From Ralstonia soli (GTDB lineage Bacteria > Pseudomonadota > Gammaproteobacteria > Burkholderiales > Burkholderiaceae): 64,000 bases of DNA. Positions 53,715 to 62,800 of the stretch are shown one piece after another. Both the position numbers and the translations under genes were made by a program. Within the stretch, counting starts at the first letter, position 1, and each line of letters begins with the position of its first letter. The stretch spans positions 62,001-126,000 of the forward strand of contig NZ_JAMXHT010000007.1 of NCBI RefSeq assembly GCF_023955655.1. The letters are read 5' to 3'. Below the pieces are notes generated by a model. That model ran no database searches. It saw only the letters and a program-made list of their open reading frames with translations, and had not been told where the DNA came from.

Positions 53715-54932
53715 TTACAGGCCGGTCACCAAGGTCTGCAGGATGGTGTCCTGCGTCTTGATGGTCTGGGCGTTGGCCTGGTACTGGCGCTGCGCAATGA
53801 TCATGTTGACCAGCTCTGCAGACAGATCGACGTTGGACTGTTCCACCGCCGACGCCTGCAGCAGGCCGAACGAGCCCATGCCAGGCGTACCGAGTGTGGG
53901 CGCGCCGGAATCCGCCGTTTCCACCCATTGGTTGCCGCCGATGTTCTGCAAGCCGTTATCGGCCTTGAAGTTGGCCATGGCGATCTGGCCCAGCACCGCG
54001 GTGCGGCCGTTGGAGTAGCGCGCCGTGATGGTGCCGTCGGTGCCCACGCCGTAGCTGGCGAGGCGGCCCGTGGCATAGCCGTCCTGCGTGACGGTGGTGT
54101 CGTTGAAGCCGCCACCGTACTGCGTCGTACCCGTCAGGTCGACGTTGGCAATCGTCATGCCGCCAAACGTGACCGGAATCTTGCTGGGGTTCGTGGTCAG
54201 CTGGCCGCTGCTGTTGAAGGTGAGCGTGGCGATCGCGCCGCCCGCGTTGGGCGAGGTCTGCCCGACGCCATCCACCTGCGAATACACGCTCCACTGACCG
54301 GGCGCGGTGTTCACGTAGTAGTTGGTCAGCATGTGCGGCGTACCCGTGCCGTCGTAGACCTGCTCGGACACCGAGTGGTTGAACGTGGCCGAGTTGGTGG
54401 AGAGGAACGGCGACGAGGCCGGCGGCGTGGCAGCCGCGTCCAGGTTGATGGCGAATGCGGTGTTGGTTGTCGCCAGCGGCGCCAGATCGTTCACCGGAAT
54501 CCGCAGGTTCTGCAGGACGGCGGTGTTGACCTTGCCGGTGTTGTCCACGCCATAGCCGGTCAGGTTCTGGCCGGTGGCGGAGATGATGTAGCCGTTCTTG
54601 TCGGTCTGGAACTGGCCGTTACGCGTGTACGACACCTGGCCGCTGCCCGGATCGACCATGCGATAGAAACCCGTGCCGTTGACGGCGATATCGAGCGGGT
54701 TGCCCGTCACCGTGATGTTCCCCTGCGTGAACGCCTGCGTCACCTTGGTCACCTGCACGCCCTGGCCCACCGCATTGTCGGTGGCACCCACCAGCGAGCG
54801 CGCGTAGACGTCGCCAAAATCCACCGTGCCGGACTTGAAGCCCACGGTGTTGGCGTTGGCCACGTTGTTGCCGATCACGTCGAGGTTTTTGGAGGCGGCA
54901 TCGAGACCGCTCAAGCCTTGCTGGAAACCCAT
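53715..54932 (-). CDS. flgE: FlgE, hook protein
   Basis: FlgE is the subunit of the hook. The 405-residue product has the N-terminal MGFQQGLSGLDAASKNLDVIGNNVANANTVGFKSG and C-terminal LVNMIIAQRQYQANAQTIKTQD signatures, with a variable surface region between about 140 and 330. It is 42 bp after flgD. Confidence 0.97.
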   Translation of the reverse strand: MGFQQGLSGLDAASKNLDVIGNNVANANTVGFKSGTVDFGDVYARSLVGATDNAVGQGVQVTKVTQAFTQGNITVTGNPLDIAVNGTGFYRMVDPGSGQVSYTRNGQFQTDKNGYIISATGQNLTGYGVDNTGKVNTAVLQNLRIPVNDLAPLATTNTAFAINLDAAATPPASSPFLSTNSATFNHSVSEQVYDGTGTPHMLTNYYVNTAPGQWSVYSQVDGVGQTSPNAGGAIATLTFNSSGQLTTNPSKIPVTFGGMTIANVDLTGTTQYGGGFNDTTVTQDGYATGRLASYGVGTDGTITARYSNGRTAVLGQIAMANFKADNGLQNIGGNQWVETADSGAPTLGTPGMGSFGLLQASAVEQSNVDLSAELVNMIIAQRQYQANAQTIKTQDTILQTLVTGL

Positions 54933-54974
54933 TGATTTCTCCCGTCGGAAGATGAAAGCGCTGCGGACAGCCTG

Positions 54975-55631
54975 TTATTGAATGGTCGTAATGCTGGACA
55001 ACGGGGCTGATCCGCCCGTGGCCAGTTGCAGTTGCGTGGTGCCGTTGTTGATGGTGACGCCGGTGACGGTGGTGGTGGCCAGCGTGCTGGCTGCCGCCGT
55101 CTTGCCCGCCAGCTTGGCCGACACCGACATCGCGTACTGGCCGTCGGCCAGCGCGTTGCCCTTGTCGTCCTTGCCGTTCCACGTGAAATTGCTGGTACCG
55201 GCCGGCAGCGCGCCCAGATCGACGGTGCGCACCGCCACGCCGGCAGCGTTGGTGATCGTGAGTACCGCGTCGTCCGCACCGCTGGGCGCCGAGATGCCGA
55301 AATTGGCCGCACCCGAAGCCAGAGTCAGGTTCGAAGCCGGCGCCGCCACCGTCCGGCCGATCAGCGCGGCACCTTGCGAGGCTGCCGACTGCAGGGCCAT
55401 GTTGGACATCGTCGTGTTCAGCTGCTGGATGCCGCTGACGGTGTTGATCTGGGCCAACTGCGCGGTCATCTGCGAGTTGTCCATCGGGTTGAGCGGGTCC
55501 TGGTTCTTCAACTGCGTCACCAGCAGTGTCATGAACGTGTTCTGCAGGTCTGCGCCGCTCTGGCTGCTCATGCCGCCAGGGCTGGCGGCAGCTGCCGTGC
55601 TGGTGGCGCCGGTGGTCGAACTGATGGTCAT
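54975..55631 (-). CDS. flgD: FlgD, hook capping protein
   Basis: FlgD is the scaffold that assembles the hook. The 218-residue product has the family motif TFMTLLVTQLKNQDPLNPMDNSQMTAQLAQINTVSGI (about residues 32-70) and a C-terminal Ig-like domain (FTWNGKDDKGNALADGQYAM). The start MTISSTTG was chosen over an upstream start that runs into the flgC side and has no similarity. Confidence 0.96.
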   Translation of the reverse strand: MTISSTTGATSTAAAASPGGMSSQSGADLQNTFMTLLVTQLKNQDPLNPMDNSQMTAQLAQINTVSGIQQLNTTMSNMALQSAASQGAALIGRTVAAPASNLTLASGAANFGISAPSGADDAVLTITNAAGVAVRTVDLGALPAGTSNFTWNGKDDKGNALADGQYAMSVSAKLAGKTAAASTLATTTVTGVTINNGTTQLQLATGGSAPLSSITTIQ

Positions 55632-55659
55632 GGTCGTCCCTTGTGGAATGGCAGGCGGC

Positions 55660-56067
55660 TTACTGGCCGAGCGTGAGGGCCTTGGAGGCCATTGTCTTGG
55701 TGGTGTTGGCAACCTCCACGTTGGCCTGGTACGAGCGCGACGCAGAAATCATGTTGACCATTTCATCCACCACGTCGACGTTCGGCATGGTCACGTAGCC
55801 GTCGGCATCGGCCAGCGGGTTGCCCGGCTGGTGCATGCGCTTCATGGGCGTGACGGTGTCTTCCACCACGCGGTCGACCGACACGCCGGTGGCGTAATCG
55901 TCGGACGCCTGCACCGGCGAGAACACCACCTGCTTGGCGCGATAGGCCTGGCCATCCGGGCCCGTCACGCTCTCGGCGTTGGCCAGGTTGGAGGCCACCA
56001 CGTTCATCCGCTTGGACTGCGCGGTGAGCGCGCTGCCAGCCACATCCATCACCTTGAATAGCGACAT
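55660..56067 (-). CDS. flgC: FlgC, proximal rod protein
   Basis: FlgC is a proximal rod protein. The 135-residue product matches the family: [33 protein letters not shown] at the start, and [26 protein letters not shown] at the end. Standard position between flgB and flgD. Confidence 0.97.
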   Translation of the reverse strand: MSLFKVMDVAGSALTAQSKRMNVVASNLANAESVTGPDGQAYRAKQVVFSPVQASDDYATGVSVDRVVEDTVTPMKRMHQPGNPLADADGYVTMPNVDVVDEMVNMISASRSYQANVEVANTTKTMASKALTLGQ

Positions 56068-56236
56068 GTTGATTCCGCTGTCTTCAAAACTGTTGCCGGT
56101 CCGAACCGGTGTGTCCTCGGTGTGTTCTGTATGGCGGCATGCTCCGGGCGGATATCACCCGCCCCGGAGCGCCACACAGTTCCCGCCCCTCTTTCGCCGC
56201 GCATTGCTGCTGCGCGGTCGTCTTGCTTCGTGCGTG

Positions 56237-56701
56237 CTAGCTGTTCTGGATGGCCGCCAGCATCGACTTGATCTTCTGCGTCACGATGGTCAGGTCGGCC
56301 TCGTAGCGCACCGTGTTGTCGGCAAAGCGCATGCGCTCGCCATCCATGTCCACCGTGTTGCCGTCAATGGAGGGCTGCTGCGACGTGCGGTACTGCACCT
56401 CGCCCTGCAGCGCCTTGGTCTGTTGTGACAGGGATGCTTGCATCAACGTCACATCGCCGGCCGGCGCGCCGTCAACCGACAGGTGCCCGGCGGCCGTGGC
56501 CGTCATCGGCAGGCTGCTGCCGTTTTGCTGGCCGACCGCTTTCTGCAGCGCCGACTGAAAATCGAAGTCGCGCGCCTTGTAGTTGGGCGTATCGGCATTG
56601 GCGATGTTCGAGGCCAGGATCTGGTGTCGCTGCGAACGCAAGTGCAGCGCCTGCTCCTGAAAACCGAACAACTGATCCAGCTTGTCGACCATGTCTGTCA
56701 T
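56237..56701 (-). CDS. flgB: FlgB, proximal rod protein
   Basis: FlgB is the first rod protein and heads flgBCDEFGHIJ. The 154-residue product has FGFQEQALHLRSQRHQILASNIANADTPNYKARDFDFQ, the typical FlgB segment, and a C-terminal helix (RMRFADNTVRYEADLTIVTQKIKSMLAAI). It is divergent from flgA across a 396-bp gap; 169 bp separate it from flgC. Confidence 0.97.
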   Translation of the reverse strand: MTDMVDKLDQLFGFQEQALHLRSQRHQILASNIANADTPNYKARDFDFQSALQKAVGQQNGSSLPMTATAAGHLSVDGAPAGDVTLMQASLSQQTKALQGEVQYRTSQQPSIDGNTVDMDGERMRFADNTVRYEADLTIVTQKIKSMLAAIQNS

Positions 56702-57097
56702 TCCTTGCGCGTGGGCGCCCTGCTTGCTGCGCCACCCGCCGGGTTGTATTCCGTGTGCTTGTTGCGTGTTCCGTCACGCCGGAGAACCCGGCATCGGCAG
56801 CCCCTTCAAAACCGCCGATGCCGTCCCCCTAACCGCCGTGTTGCTGAGTTGCCGTCATGCAGCCTCAGTGGAAAAGACCTGTCTGCGAATCCGAAAGCCG
56901 GCCGGGAAACCGGCGCCCGGGACAGGCTGCACAGTCACAGACCGCACAACGCCAGGGACTTCACCACGTTGCAAAGTCTAGGGGCCGGCTGGCAAGACCA
57001 TTCGTCCGAATAAGGGGGGGATTGGCCGACATTTCAGGATTTGGCGCCCCCGCGCGCGTGACTACACTTCACCGGACTTTTGATGAAGGGGCTTTCC
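56702..57097. promoter_or_regulatory. divergent flgB / flgA control region
   Basis: These 396 bp contain no supported gene. They must hold the promoters of both flagellar operons. A GC-rich imperfect repeat (CCGG, spacer, CCGG near 56903-56920) is visible. No clean sigma-28 or sigma-70 pair could be assigned, which fits activation by FlhDC at non-consensus sites, but that is inference. Confidence 0.4.
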
Positions 57098-57976
57098 ATG
57101 TCCACGCGGTCTGCACGCAGCGCTCAGCAACCCACCCGATCCGCCGCCACGGCCAAGCCGCTGGCCGTGCACCGGCGCGCGCTGCTGCTGATCCTGGCAC
57201 TGGGCCTGCTGGCCAGCGTTGCGCATCCGATCCTGGCGCACGCCCAGGGGATGGTGCGGGTCGGCTATCCGCCGGCCGCCGCCAACATGCCTGCGCCAGC
57301 CCCAGCCGTACAACCGGCCGCACAGACCACCATCCAGGGCCCGAACGCCATCCAGATGCAGATCCGGCAGCAACTGCAGTCGCAACTGGACATCCTGGGC
57401 GGCACCAACGAGGCCGGCGCGCCGCGTGCGTCCGTGGAAGTGGGCCCGGTCGACCCGCGCGTGGCCAACCAGCCGTGCGACCAGATCGACCTGATGCTGC
57501 CGGCGGCCAACCGTCTGCGCGGCCGTATACAAGTGGGCGTGCGCTGCCGCTCGCCGCACGCCTGGGCGGCGTGGGTCCCGGCCACCATCCAGATCACGGG
57601 GACGTATTACGTGGCCTCGCACCAGTTGCCGCCGGGCAAGACGCTCGACATGGCGGACCTGGAAGCCCGCACGGGGGATCTGTCGATGCTGCCGCCCTCC
57701 GTGGTGCAGCAGCCCGCCGACGTGGTGGGGCGCGTACTGCTCACCAGCGTGGCGGCCAACCAGCCGCTGCGCGCCGAGAGCCTGCGGCTGCCGATCGCTG
57801 TGCAGGCGGGCCAGACCGTCAAGCTCGTCGCTGAAGGTGGCGGCTTCCAGGTCACCAGCGACGGCCGGGCGATGAATCAGGCCGCGGTAGGCCAGGTGGC
57901 GCAGGTGCGCACCGCCAACGGCAACGTGATTTCCGGGATCGCACAATCAGCAGGCGTCGTGGCCGTGCAGTTCTGA
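57098..57976 (+). CDS. flgA: FlgA, P-ring assembly chaperone
   Basis: FlgA is a periplasmic chaperone for FlgI. The 292-residue product has a long N-terminus with a hydrophobic export signal (about 29-50, LLLILALGLLASVAHPILAHA) and a C-terminal SAF domain (GTYYVASHQLPPGKTLDMADLEARTGDLSMLP, ending GVVAVQF). AAGGGG lies 6 bases before ATG 57098; ATG 57083 is an alternative. It is followed by the flgM promoter. Confidence 0.92.
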   Translation: MSTRSARSAQQPTRSAATAKPLAVHRRALLLILALGLLASVAHPILAHAQGMVRVGYPPAAANMPAPAPAVQPAAQTTIQGPNAIQMQIRQQLQSQLDILGGTNEAGAPRASVEVGPVDPRVANQPCDQIDLMLPAANRLRGRIQVGVRCRSPHAWAAWVPATIQITGTYYVASHQLPPGKTLDMADLEARTGDLSMLPPSVVQQPADVVGRVLLTSVAANQPLRAESLRLPIAVQAGQTVKLVAEGGGFQVTSDGRAMNQAAVGQVAQVRTANGNVISGIAQSAGVVAVQF

Positions 57977-58035
57977 GCGGTGATTGAGATTGATGGATCA
58001 CTTTCACGCCGTGATGCGCAATCCATACCCGCCGC

Positions 58036-58063
58036 TAAAGTTTGGGCCGGGGTTGGCCGATAT
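58036..58063 (+). promoter_or_regulatory. sigma-28 (FliA) promoter of flgM
   Basis: TAAA (58036-58039) and GCCGATAT (58056-58063) fit the sigma-28 consensus except for one base in the -10 box and a 16-base spacer. It lies 35 bp upstream of the GTG start of flgM, so FliA would feed its own anti-sigma factor, as in enteric bacteria. Confidence 0.65.
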
Positions 58064-58098
58064 GGGTGTTAGGATGAACGCGCTCTTCGGAGACACCC

Positions 58099-58416
58099 GT
58101 GAAAATCAACCATATCAACAACACGCCGGCCATCGCGCCGACCAAGGACGCAGCGTCCGGGTCGACGCGCGCGACCGGATCGCCCTCGGCCCCCACAACG
58201 GCGTCGGGCCCGACCCGCAGCCACGGCGATGCGCCGCTGCTGTCGGTCCAACAAGTCTCCCGCCAGGTAGGCAGCGGCGACTTCGACGCCGCGCGCGTCG
58301 AGCAGATCCGCAACGCCATCCAGAACGGCACGCTCAAGATGGACGCCGGCAAGATCGCCGACGCCGCGCTTTCCGACGCGCAGTCGCTGCTTTCCACGCA
58401 TTCCAAGAAGGTCTGA
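58099..58416 (+). CDS. flgM: FlgM, anti-sigma-28 factor
   Basis: FlgM holds FliA inactive until it is exported. The 105-residue product has an unstructured N-terminal half and the C-terminal sigma-binding region (FDAARVEQIRNAIQNGTLKMDAGKIADALS-type, here AALSDAQSLL). A GTG start is used, with GGAGA about 6 bases upstream. It lies between flgA and flgN. Confidence 0.93.
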   Translation: MKINHINNTPAIAPTKDAASGSTRATGSPSAPTTASGPTRSHGDAPLLSVQQVSRQVGSGDFDAARVEQIRNAIQNGTLKMDAGKIADAALSDAQSLLSTHSKKV

Positions 58417-58533
58417 CGGGGTTTCCCGTCGTCCGTCCCTCGTCTTTTCTAATGCCGCCAGTCCATTCGGACTGCTGCGGCGGGGCGGTGTGCCAGCCGG
58501 CGGCTGCCCAAGCTCACGCTTTGAGGTAGCCAA

Positions 58534-58995
58534 ATGGACAACACACTGCTGCTCCGCACCCTTGCCGACGAGCAGGAACTGCTGCGCGCCACCACCCAGA
58601 CCCTGGATGCCGAAGCGCAAGCGTTGCGCGATGGCGACATGGACGAACTCGAGCGCATCACCCAGACCAAGCAGAAACAGCTGGCCGCTCTGGCCGAGGC
58701 TGACCGCGAACGCCGCCTGTGGTGGGCGCAGCACGGCGGCACCGATCCGTACGGGCTGGTCAAATACCTGCGCTCGGACGAAACCGCCAGCCGCCTGTTC
58801 GACGAGAATCTGGCCCTGGCCCGCCTGCTGCGCCAGCGCAATACCGACAACGGCACCCTGATCGACCTGCGCCTGCGCGCCACGCAGAACGCGCTGTCCG
58901 TCCTGCATGCCGCCAACAATGGCGGCGGCACGCCTTACGGCCGCAACGGCAAGCAACCGCTGTCAATGCCGAGCTTCTCGGTCGTCGCACAGTAA
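58534..58995 (+). CDS. flgN: FlgN, chaperone for FlgK and FlgL
   Basis: FlgN is the export chaperone for the hook-filament junction proteins. The 153-residue product is helical (LADEQELLRATTQTLDAEAQALRDGDMDELERITQTKQ) and lies after flgM as usual. GAGG stands about 8 bases before the start. Its probable clients FlgK and FlgL are encoded in the same window. Confidence 0.9.
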   Translation: MDNTLLLRTLADEQELLRATTQTLDAEAQALRDGDMDELERITQTKQKQLAALAEADRERRLWWAQHGGTDPYGLVKYLRSDETASRLFDENLALARLLRQRNTDNGTLIDLRLRATQNALSVLHAANNGGGTPYGRNGKQPLSMPSFSVVAQ

Positions 58996-59445
58996 GCCAC
59001 CACCCCTTTTTTTGGGACGAACACCCCGCTTCACGCCCACGTCAATGGCCGTGAAGTGGGGCTAGCTGCTGCCACCTGATACTGCTATCTATCGAGGGGC
59101 CTAGTACACATCCGATCGGGGTAAACAAAAAGGTTTACATCCCATTGATGGGTGCAACAAGCAAGCTGGGGATTTATTCTGCGATTTTGGCGGGGTTAAT
59201 GCTCCGCGCCTGGCGACATAAACAAGCAAAACCGGAAGGAAATTGCGCCTGAATGGCGTGCTAAGGTTTCGGCCCGGCAGCACCACACTGTGGTGACCGC
59301 TGGTTGAACGGGGAATATACCGAGACCGCGCGCCATTGCGTTTCCACAAGCACGTCTGCATGGATTTTGGATCTGCCGGTCCAAAGCCCTGCAGCGAAAG
59401 CAGATCCGGAAATGGGAAAACAACCATAACCAGACAGGCAGCGCA
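58996..59445. other. 450-bp intergenic region after flgN
   Basis: No supported gene. Three inverted repeats stand out: CCCCGCTTCACG (59024-59035) with CGTGAAGTGGGG (59050-59061), GTAAAC (59121-59126) with GTTTAC (59133-59138), and CACCACA (59281-59287) with TGTGGTG (59289-59295). The first is a hairpin without a T run. The other two may be regulator sites before the regulator gene at 59446. Confidence 0.4.
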
Positions 59446-60171
59446 GTGAAATCAATCGTGGTAGAGGCGCACCCTCTGGTGCGGGCCGGTGCAACGCATG
59501 TTCTGCAATCGTTGCCGGCCGTGACTGAGGTCGTCAGCATCGAGCCGGACGACGCCCTCTTTGAGAATCTTGCGGCGCATGCGGACGCCGAACTCGCCCT
59601 GATCGGCCTGCCGCTGCCCGGCATCGACGATCTGCCGGCGCTCTCCCGGCTATTGCAGCAGCCGCATCCCAGACATATCGCCGTATTGGGCGAAACCGAT
59701 TCCGCCGCGCATGTGCGCACGTTGATGCAATTGAATGTGTCGGCATATCTGCTGAAAAGCTATTCCGGCAAACTGATTGCGGCGGCACTGGAATTGGTGC
59801 TCGCAGGCGGACGTTATGTGCCGCCTTCCATTGTGCTGACGCGGCCGGACACCATTGCCGCAGGCGCACCCAATGGCAGTGACGATTGCGCATTACTGGG
59901 CCTGACGCAGCGCCAATACGAGATTCTCGTCTTGCTATCGCGCGGGCATCCGGTCAAAACCATCAGCCGCATGCTGAGCATTTCGGAGGCGACGACGAAG
60001 GCGCATATCAATGCGCTATATCGCCGCCTGGAAGTGCGCAGCCGCACCGAGGCCGTCTTCGTAGCCACGCAGCGCGGCGCCATGCTGCTGAATCAACCGC
60101 AAATCGCGGGCGAGGCCGCATTGCAGCCCTCGCTTCCCTCGCCTCCGTTACGGCTGGCGCGCACCGCCTGA
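59446..60171 (+). CDS. LuxR-type regulator with receiver lacking the phospho-acceptor Asp
   Basis: A 241-residue response-regulator-like protein. The HTH is of the LuxR type (GLTQRQYEILVLLSRGHPVKTISRML, ATTKAHINALYRRLEVRSRTEAV). The receiver keeps the fold (MKSIVVEAHPLVRAGATHVL; Lys in AYLLKSY) but the acceptor Asp is Gly: ELALIGLPLPG stands where the family has DLVLLDLxLPG. Phosphorelay control is therefore unlikely. It follows flgN by 450 bp. It differs from the regulator at 18420, which loses Asp and Lys both. Confidence 0.8.
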   Translation: MKSIVVEAHPLVRAGATHVLQSLPAVTEVVSIEPDDALFENLAAHADAELALIGLPLPGIDDLPALSRLLQQPHPRHIAVLGETDSAAHVRTLMQLNVSAYLLKSYSGKLIAAALELVLAGGRYVPPSIVLTRPDTIAAGAPNGSDDCALLGLTQRQYEILVLLSRGHPVKTISRMLSISEATTKAHINALYRRLEVRSRTEAVFVATQRGAMLLNQPQIAGEAALQPSLPSPPLRLARTA

Positions 60172-60189
60172 CGTTTTTCCGCCGCACAA

Positions 60190-60222
60190 CAAAAAACGGC
60201 GCCCGGAGAAATCCGGACGCCG
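60190..60222 (-). terminator. Rho-independent terminator of the porin gene
   Basis: The stem CGGCGCCCGGA (60197-60207) / TCCGGACGCCG (60212-60222) has a 4-base loop and one mismatch, and on the minus strand is followed by a T run (A tract at 60191-60196). It lies 67 bp beyond the porin stop. Confidence 0.8.
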
Positions 60223-60288
60223 CTGCAAAATGCCCGCCCGCGCTGTCGAGACGCGGGCGGTGACAAGGAAAACGGGAACGCGAAAGGC

Positions 60289-61350
60289 TTAGAACTTTGC
60301 GCGCATGCCTACACCGAAGGTATCGGCGCTCGACAGGTCCGACACCTTGTCGCGGAAGTACGCGGCATACACATCGGTGCGCTTGGACAGCGAATAGTCG
60401 TAGCCCACCGCCCAGGTGTTGCGCTTCACGTCAGCCGCACCCGAGGTCTTGGTGTAGGCGTACGAAGCCAGGATGCTGCCCGGGCCCACCGGAATCGATG
60501 CACCCAGCTGGCCGCCGTTGCTCTTGGCGTCGCCCGTGTTGATCGTGTTCTTGATGTACTGGTACTGGCCATACAGCTTGACCACGCCAAAGTCATACGT
60601 AGCACCCAGCTGCGCCGCGCTCTGGCGCGAGAAGCCCGCCACCAGGCTGTTCAGGTCGCCCGGCGCGCCGTCAAAGCGCACTTGCTGGAACGCCGCCGTG
60701 GCCGCGAAGTTACCGTGGAAGTACAGGACGTTGCCGCCCCACTTGTTCTGGCCGTTGTGGCCGGCCTGCTCACCCGCGCCGTAGATCAGGTTGGCGGTCA
60801 GGCCACCCATGTCCGGCGTGGAGTACATGATCGAGTTGTTCCAGCCCGAATCGCCCACCAGGCCCGAGATGCCGGCTGCACCCGTACGGCCGTTGCCGAG
60901 GTAGGTGTGGAACACCATTGGCGAGAAGGTGTACGAGTCGATGAACGGGTTAAACAGGATCGTCGAAACAAAGTACGGCGGCGTGTTGCGACCGAGCTTG
61001 ATCGAACCCCACGAATTGGACTGCAGACCGACGAACGAATTACGGGCGAAGAAGGTGTCGCCATCAAAACGGCCGAACTTGCCGGTATCGGGGCGGAAGA
61101 AGGCTTCCAACGTGAAGATCGCCTTCAGGCCGTTGCCCAGGTCTTCGCTGCCCTTCATGCCCCAGTACGACGTCGACATGCCGCCGGAGTTGACGCCCCA
61201 GGCGCGGTCCTGGCCCAGGTTCTTCGTGGCACCCGCCCAGGCGTCCACCTGGCCGTACAACGTCACGGACGATTGGGCCTGCGCGGCACCTGCGGTCAGT
61301 GCAGCAGCAAAGGCCAGCACGGCCAGCGTGAAACGTCGCTTGAGTTGCAT
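60289..61350 (-). CDS. outer-membrane porin (Gram-negative general porin)
   Basis: A 353-residue trimeric porin of the beta-proteobacterial type. It has a signal peptide (about 1-25, LAVLAFAAALTAGAAQA), QSSVTLYGQVDAWAG at the mature N-terminus, a GMSTSYWGMKGSEDLGNGLKAIFTLE segment and the C-terminal aromatic residue (VGMRAKF, final Phe) needed for assembly. AGGGAG stands upstream of the ATG. It is unrelated to flagella and is probably a separate unit with its own terminator. Confidence 0.92.
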   Translation of the reverse strand: MQLKRRFTLAVLAFAAALTAGAAQAQSSVTLYGQVDAWAGATKNLGQDRAWGVNSGGMSTSYWGMKGSEDLGNGLKAIFTLEAFFRPDTGKFGRFDGDTFFARNSFVGLQSNSWGSIKLGRNTPPYFVSTILFNPFIDSYTFSPMVFHTYLGNGRTGAAGISGLVGDSGWNNSIMYSTPDMGGLTANLIYGAGEQAGHNGQNKWGGNVLYFHGNFAATAAFQQVRFDGAPGDLNSLVAGFSRQSAAQLGATYDFGVVKLYGQYQYIKNTINTGDAKSNGGQLGASIPVGPGSILASYAYTKTSGAADVKRNTWAVGYDYSLSKRTDVYAAYFRDKVSDLSSADTFGVGMRAKF

Positions 61351-61609
61351 CGTTGATTTCTCCCTCTTGTGGTTCCGGTGTGTTGAATCGACTGAATCAG
61401 CGTTGAGGCGGCAGATGGCTCAACCCGCCGCCGCTGAGATGGCGCAGTGAATGCAACAGCCGTGCCAATACGCCGTCGGCAAAGCGTCGCTTCACAAATG
61501 AATATGTTTCTGGGGAAGGGGCGCAGACTAGCTTGAATACCCCAGCCAGACAAGTCCCTGTTTCGGCGTGTGTGGCGCCGTGTCTGCACCGCCGTGGCGC
61601 AGTGCGGTT

Positions 61610-62338
61610 TCAGTCGTTTTGCAGCACGCGGATGTCGACTTCGCGGGTATAGCGTTCCGGCGAGAAATCGCAGTAGGTGAGGGAGATCGGCACGTCGGCC
61701 ACGCTGTAGCCGATGCGGCGCACACGCACGAGCGGCACGCCTGCTTGCACGCCAAGCTGGGCCGCCTGATGGGCATCGGCCACGCAGGCCAACGGTGCCT
61801 CGCGCGAGCGCGCGATGGTCAGATTGGCGCGCTGGAACACCTGCACGAACAGGCGATCCTCAAAATCACGGGCCTCGAGCATGGCCGCCAGCCGCGAAGT
61901 CAGCCACGTGCGCAACAGCATGATCGGCTGCCCATCCACCTGCGCGCGGCGCTCCACGAAGGCCACCTGCGCCCCCGTCTGCAGGTCGAGCGCGGCGGCC
62001 ACGGTGTCGTCGGCCGCTTCCAGCCGGAACGCGCTGACGGTGTAGACGGCGCCCGGCACGTATTCCAGCGCCGCATCGGACTGACCCGGCGCGTACAGCA
62101 CCGGCCGGTGTGGCCCCACGCGGTCGAGTACGACGCTGCGCTGCCCGCGCGAGCGCTTCAGCAACCCACGCGCGGCCAGTTCATTGAGCGTGCGCCGCGC
62201 CGTCAAACGCGAGACACCGTAGCGCTGGGCGACTTCATTCTCGCTGGGGGCAATGCTGCCGGCCGGCAAGGTGCCGTGCAGGATGTCGAGCCGAATGCGA
62301 TCGGCCAGTTCGAGGTATTTGGGCAGGCGGGGCGTCAT
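61610..62338 (-). CDS. GntR/HutC-family regulator with UTRA domain
   Basis: A 242-residue repressor: winged helix in SENEVAQRYGVSRLTARRTLNELAARGLLKRSRG (about residues 30-65) and a UTRA ligand domain (ending LTYCDFSPERYTREVDIRVL). HutC-type members sense small ligands. It lies 259 bp upstream of the porin gene and reads in the same direction, so the porin could be a target, but this is a guess. Confidence 0.85.
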   Translation of the reverse strand: MTPRLPKYLELADRIRLDILHGTLPAGSIAPSENEVAQRYGVSRLTARRTLNELAARGLLKRSRGQRSVVLDRVGPHRPVLYAPGQSDAALEYVPGAVYTVSAFRLEAADDTVAAALDLQTGAQVAFVERRAQVDGQPIMLLRTWLTSRLAAMLEARDFEDRLFVQVFQRANLTIARSREAPLACVADAHQAAQLGVQAGVPLVRVRRIGYSVADVPISLTYCDFSPERYTREVDIRVLQND

Positions 62339-62424
62339 GCCGTCGTTATACAGGAAGGCGCTTCAACCGCACCAATGCAAACGGCCCACCGGACGGGTGG
62401 GCCGCAATGCGCGCAAAGCGCCAA

Positions 62425-62715
62425 TCAAGCGATCAGGAATTTATCGCGGTTCTTGCCGATCCAGGCCGGGGCGCGGCCGCGGCCGGACCACGTTGCGCCG
62501 GTCTTCGGGTCGCGGTACTTGGCCGGCACCGGCGCCTTGGCACCGGCACGGCGGCCACGGCGCTGGGCAAGCCCCAGGTCCTCAGCCGTCAGCCCATATT
62601 CGGCAACCGTCTGGCGCACTTGCTGGATCACGGCTTCCAGTTCTTTGGCGCGTGCCGTTTCGATCTGCTCTTCCAGCTTGGCCTTCTGTGCAATCAATTC
62701 CTTGTATGTCGCCAT
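62425..62715 (-). CDS. H-NS-family nucleoid protein
   Basis: A 96-residue H-NS-like DNA-binding protein of the beta-proteobacterial type: N-terminal coiled-coil oligomerisation region (LIAQKAKLEEQIETARAKELEAVIQQV) and C-terminal DNA-binding motif (KYRDPKTGATWSGRGRAPAWI). The start MATYKELIAQ (62713-62715) was chosen because AGGAG precedes it by about 6 bases. Such proteins silence AT-rich and horizontally acquired DNA. Confidence 0.92.
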   Translation of the reverse strand: MATYKELIAQKAKLEEQIETARAKELEAVIQQVRQTVAEYGLTAEDLGLAQRRGRRAGAKAPVPAKYRDPKTGATWSGRGRAPAWIGKNRDKFLIA

Positions 62716-62770
62716 ATGCGCTCCTGATAAAGTCTGATGCGAAGTTTGGTGTGGCTCGGATATTAGATCA

Positions 62771-62800
62771 ATTGTATTCATAACTGAAATTAAATTTCAA
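62771..62800 (-). promoter_or_regulatory. sigma-70-like promoter of the H-NS gene
   Basis: On the minus strand, TTGAAA (62800-62795) and TACAAT (62776-62771) are separated by 18 bases in an AT-rich stretch. A palindrome overlaps the -35 box: TGAAATT-N1-AATTTCA (62785-62799). The leader would be about 50 bases. The palindrome may be an autoregulatory site. Confidence 0.6.

Noticed and set aside
59024-59061. Hairpin after flgN as an intrinsic terminator
   Set aside because: The stem is good but no T run follows on the plus strand; kept only as a repeat.
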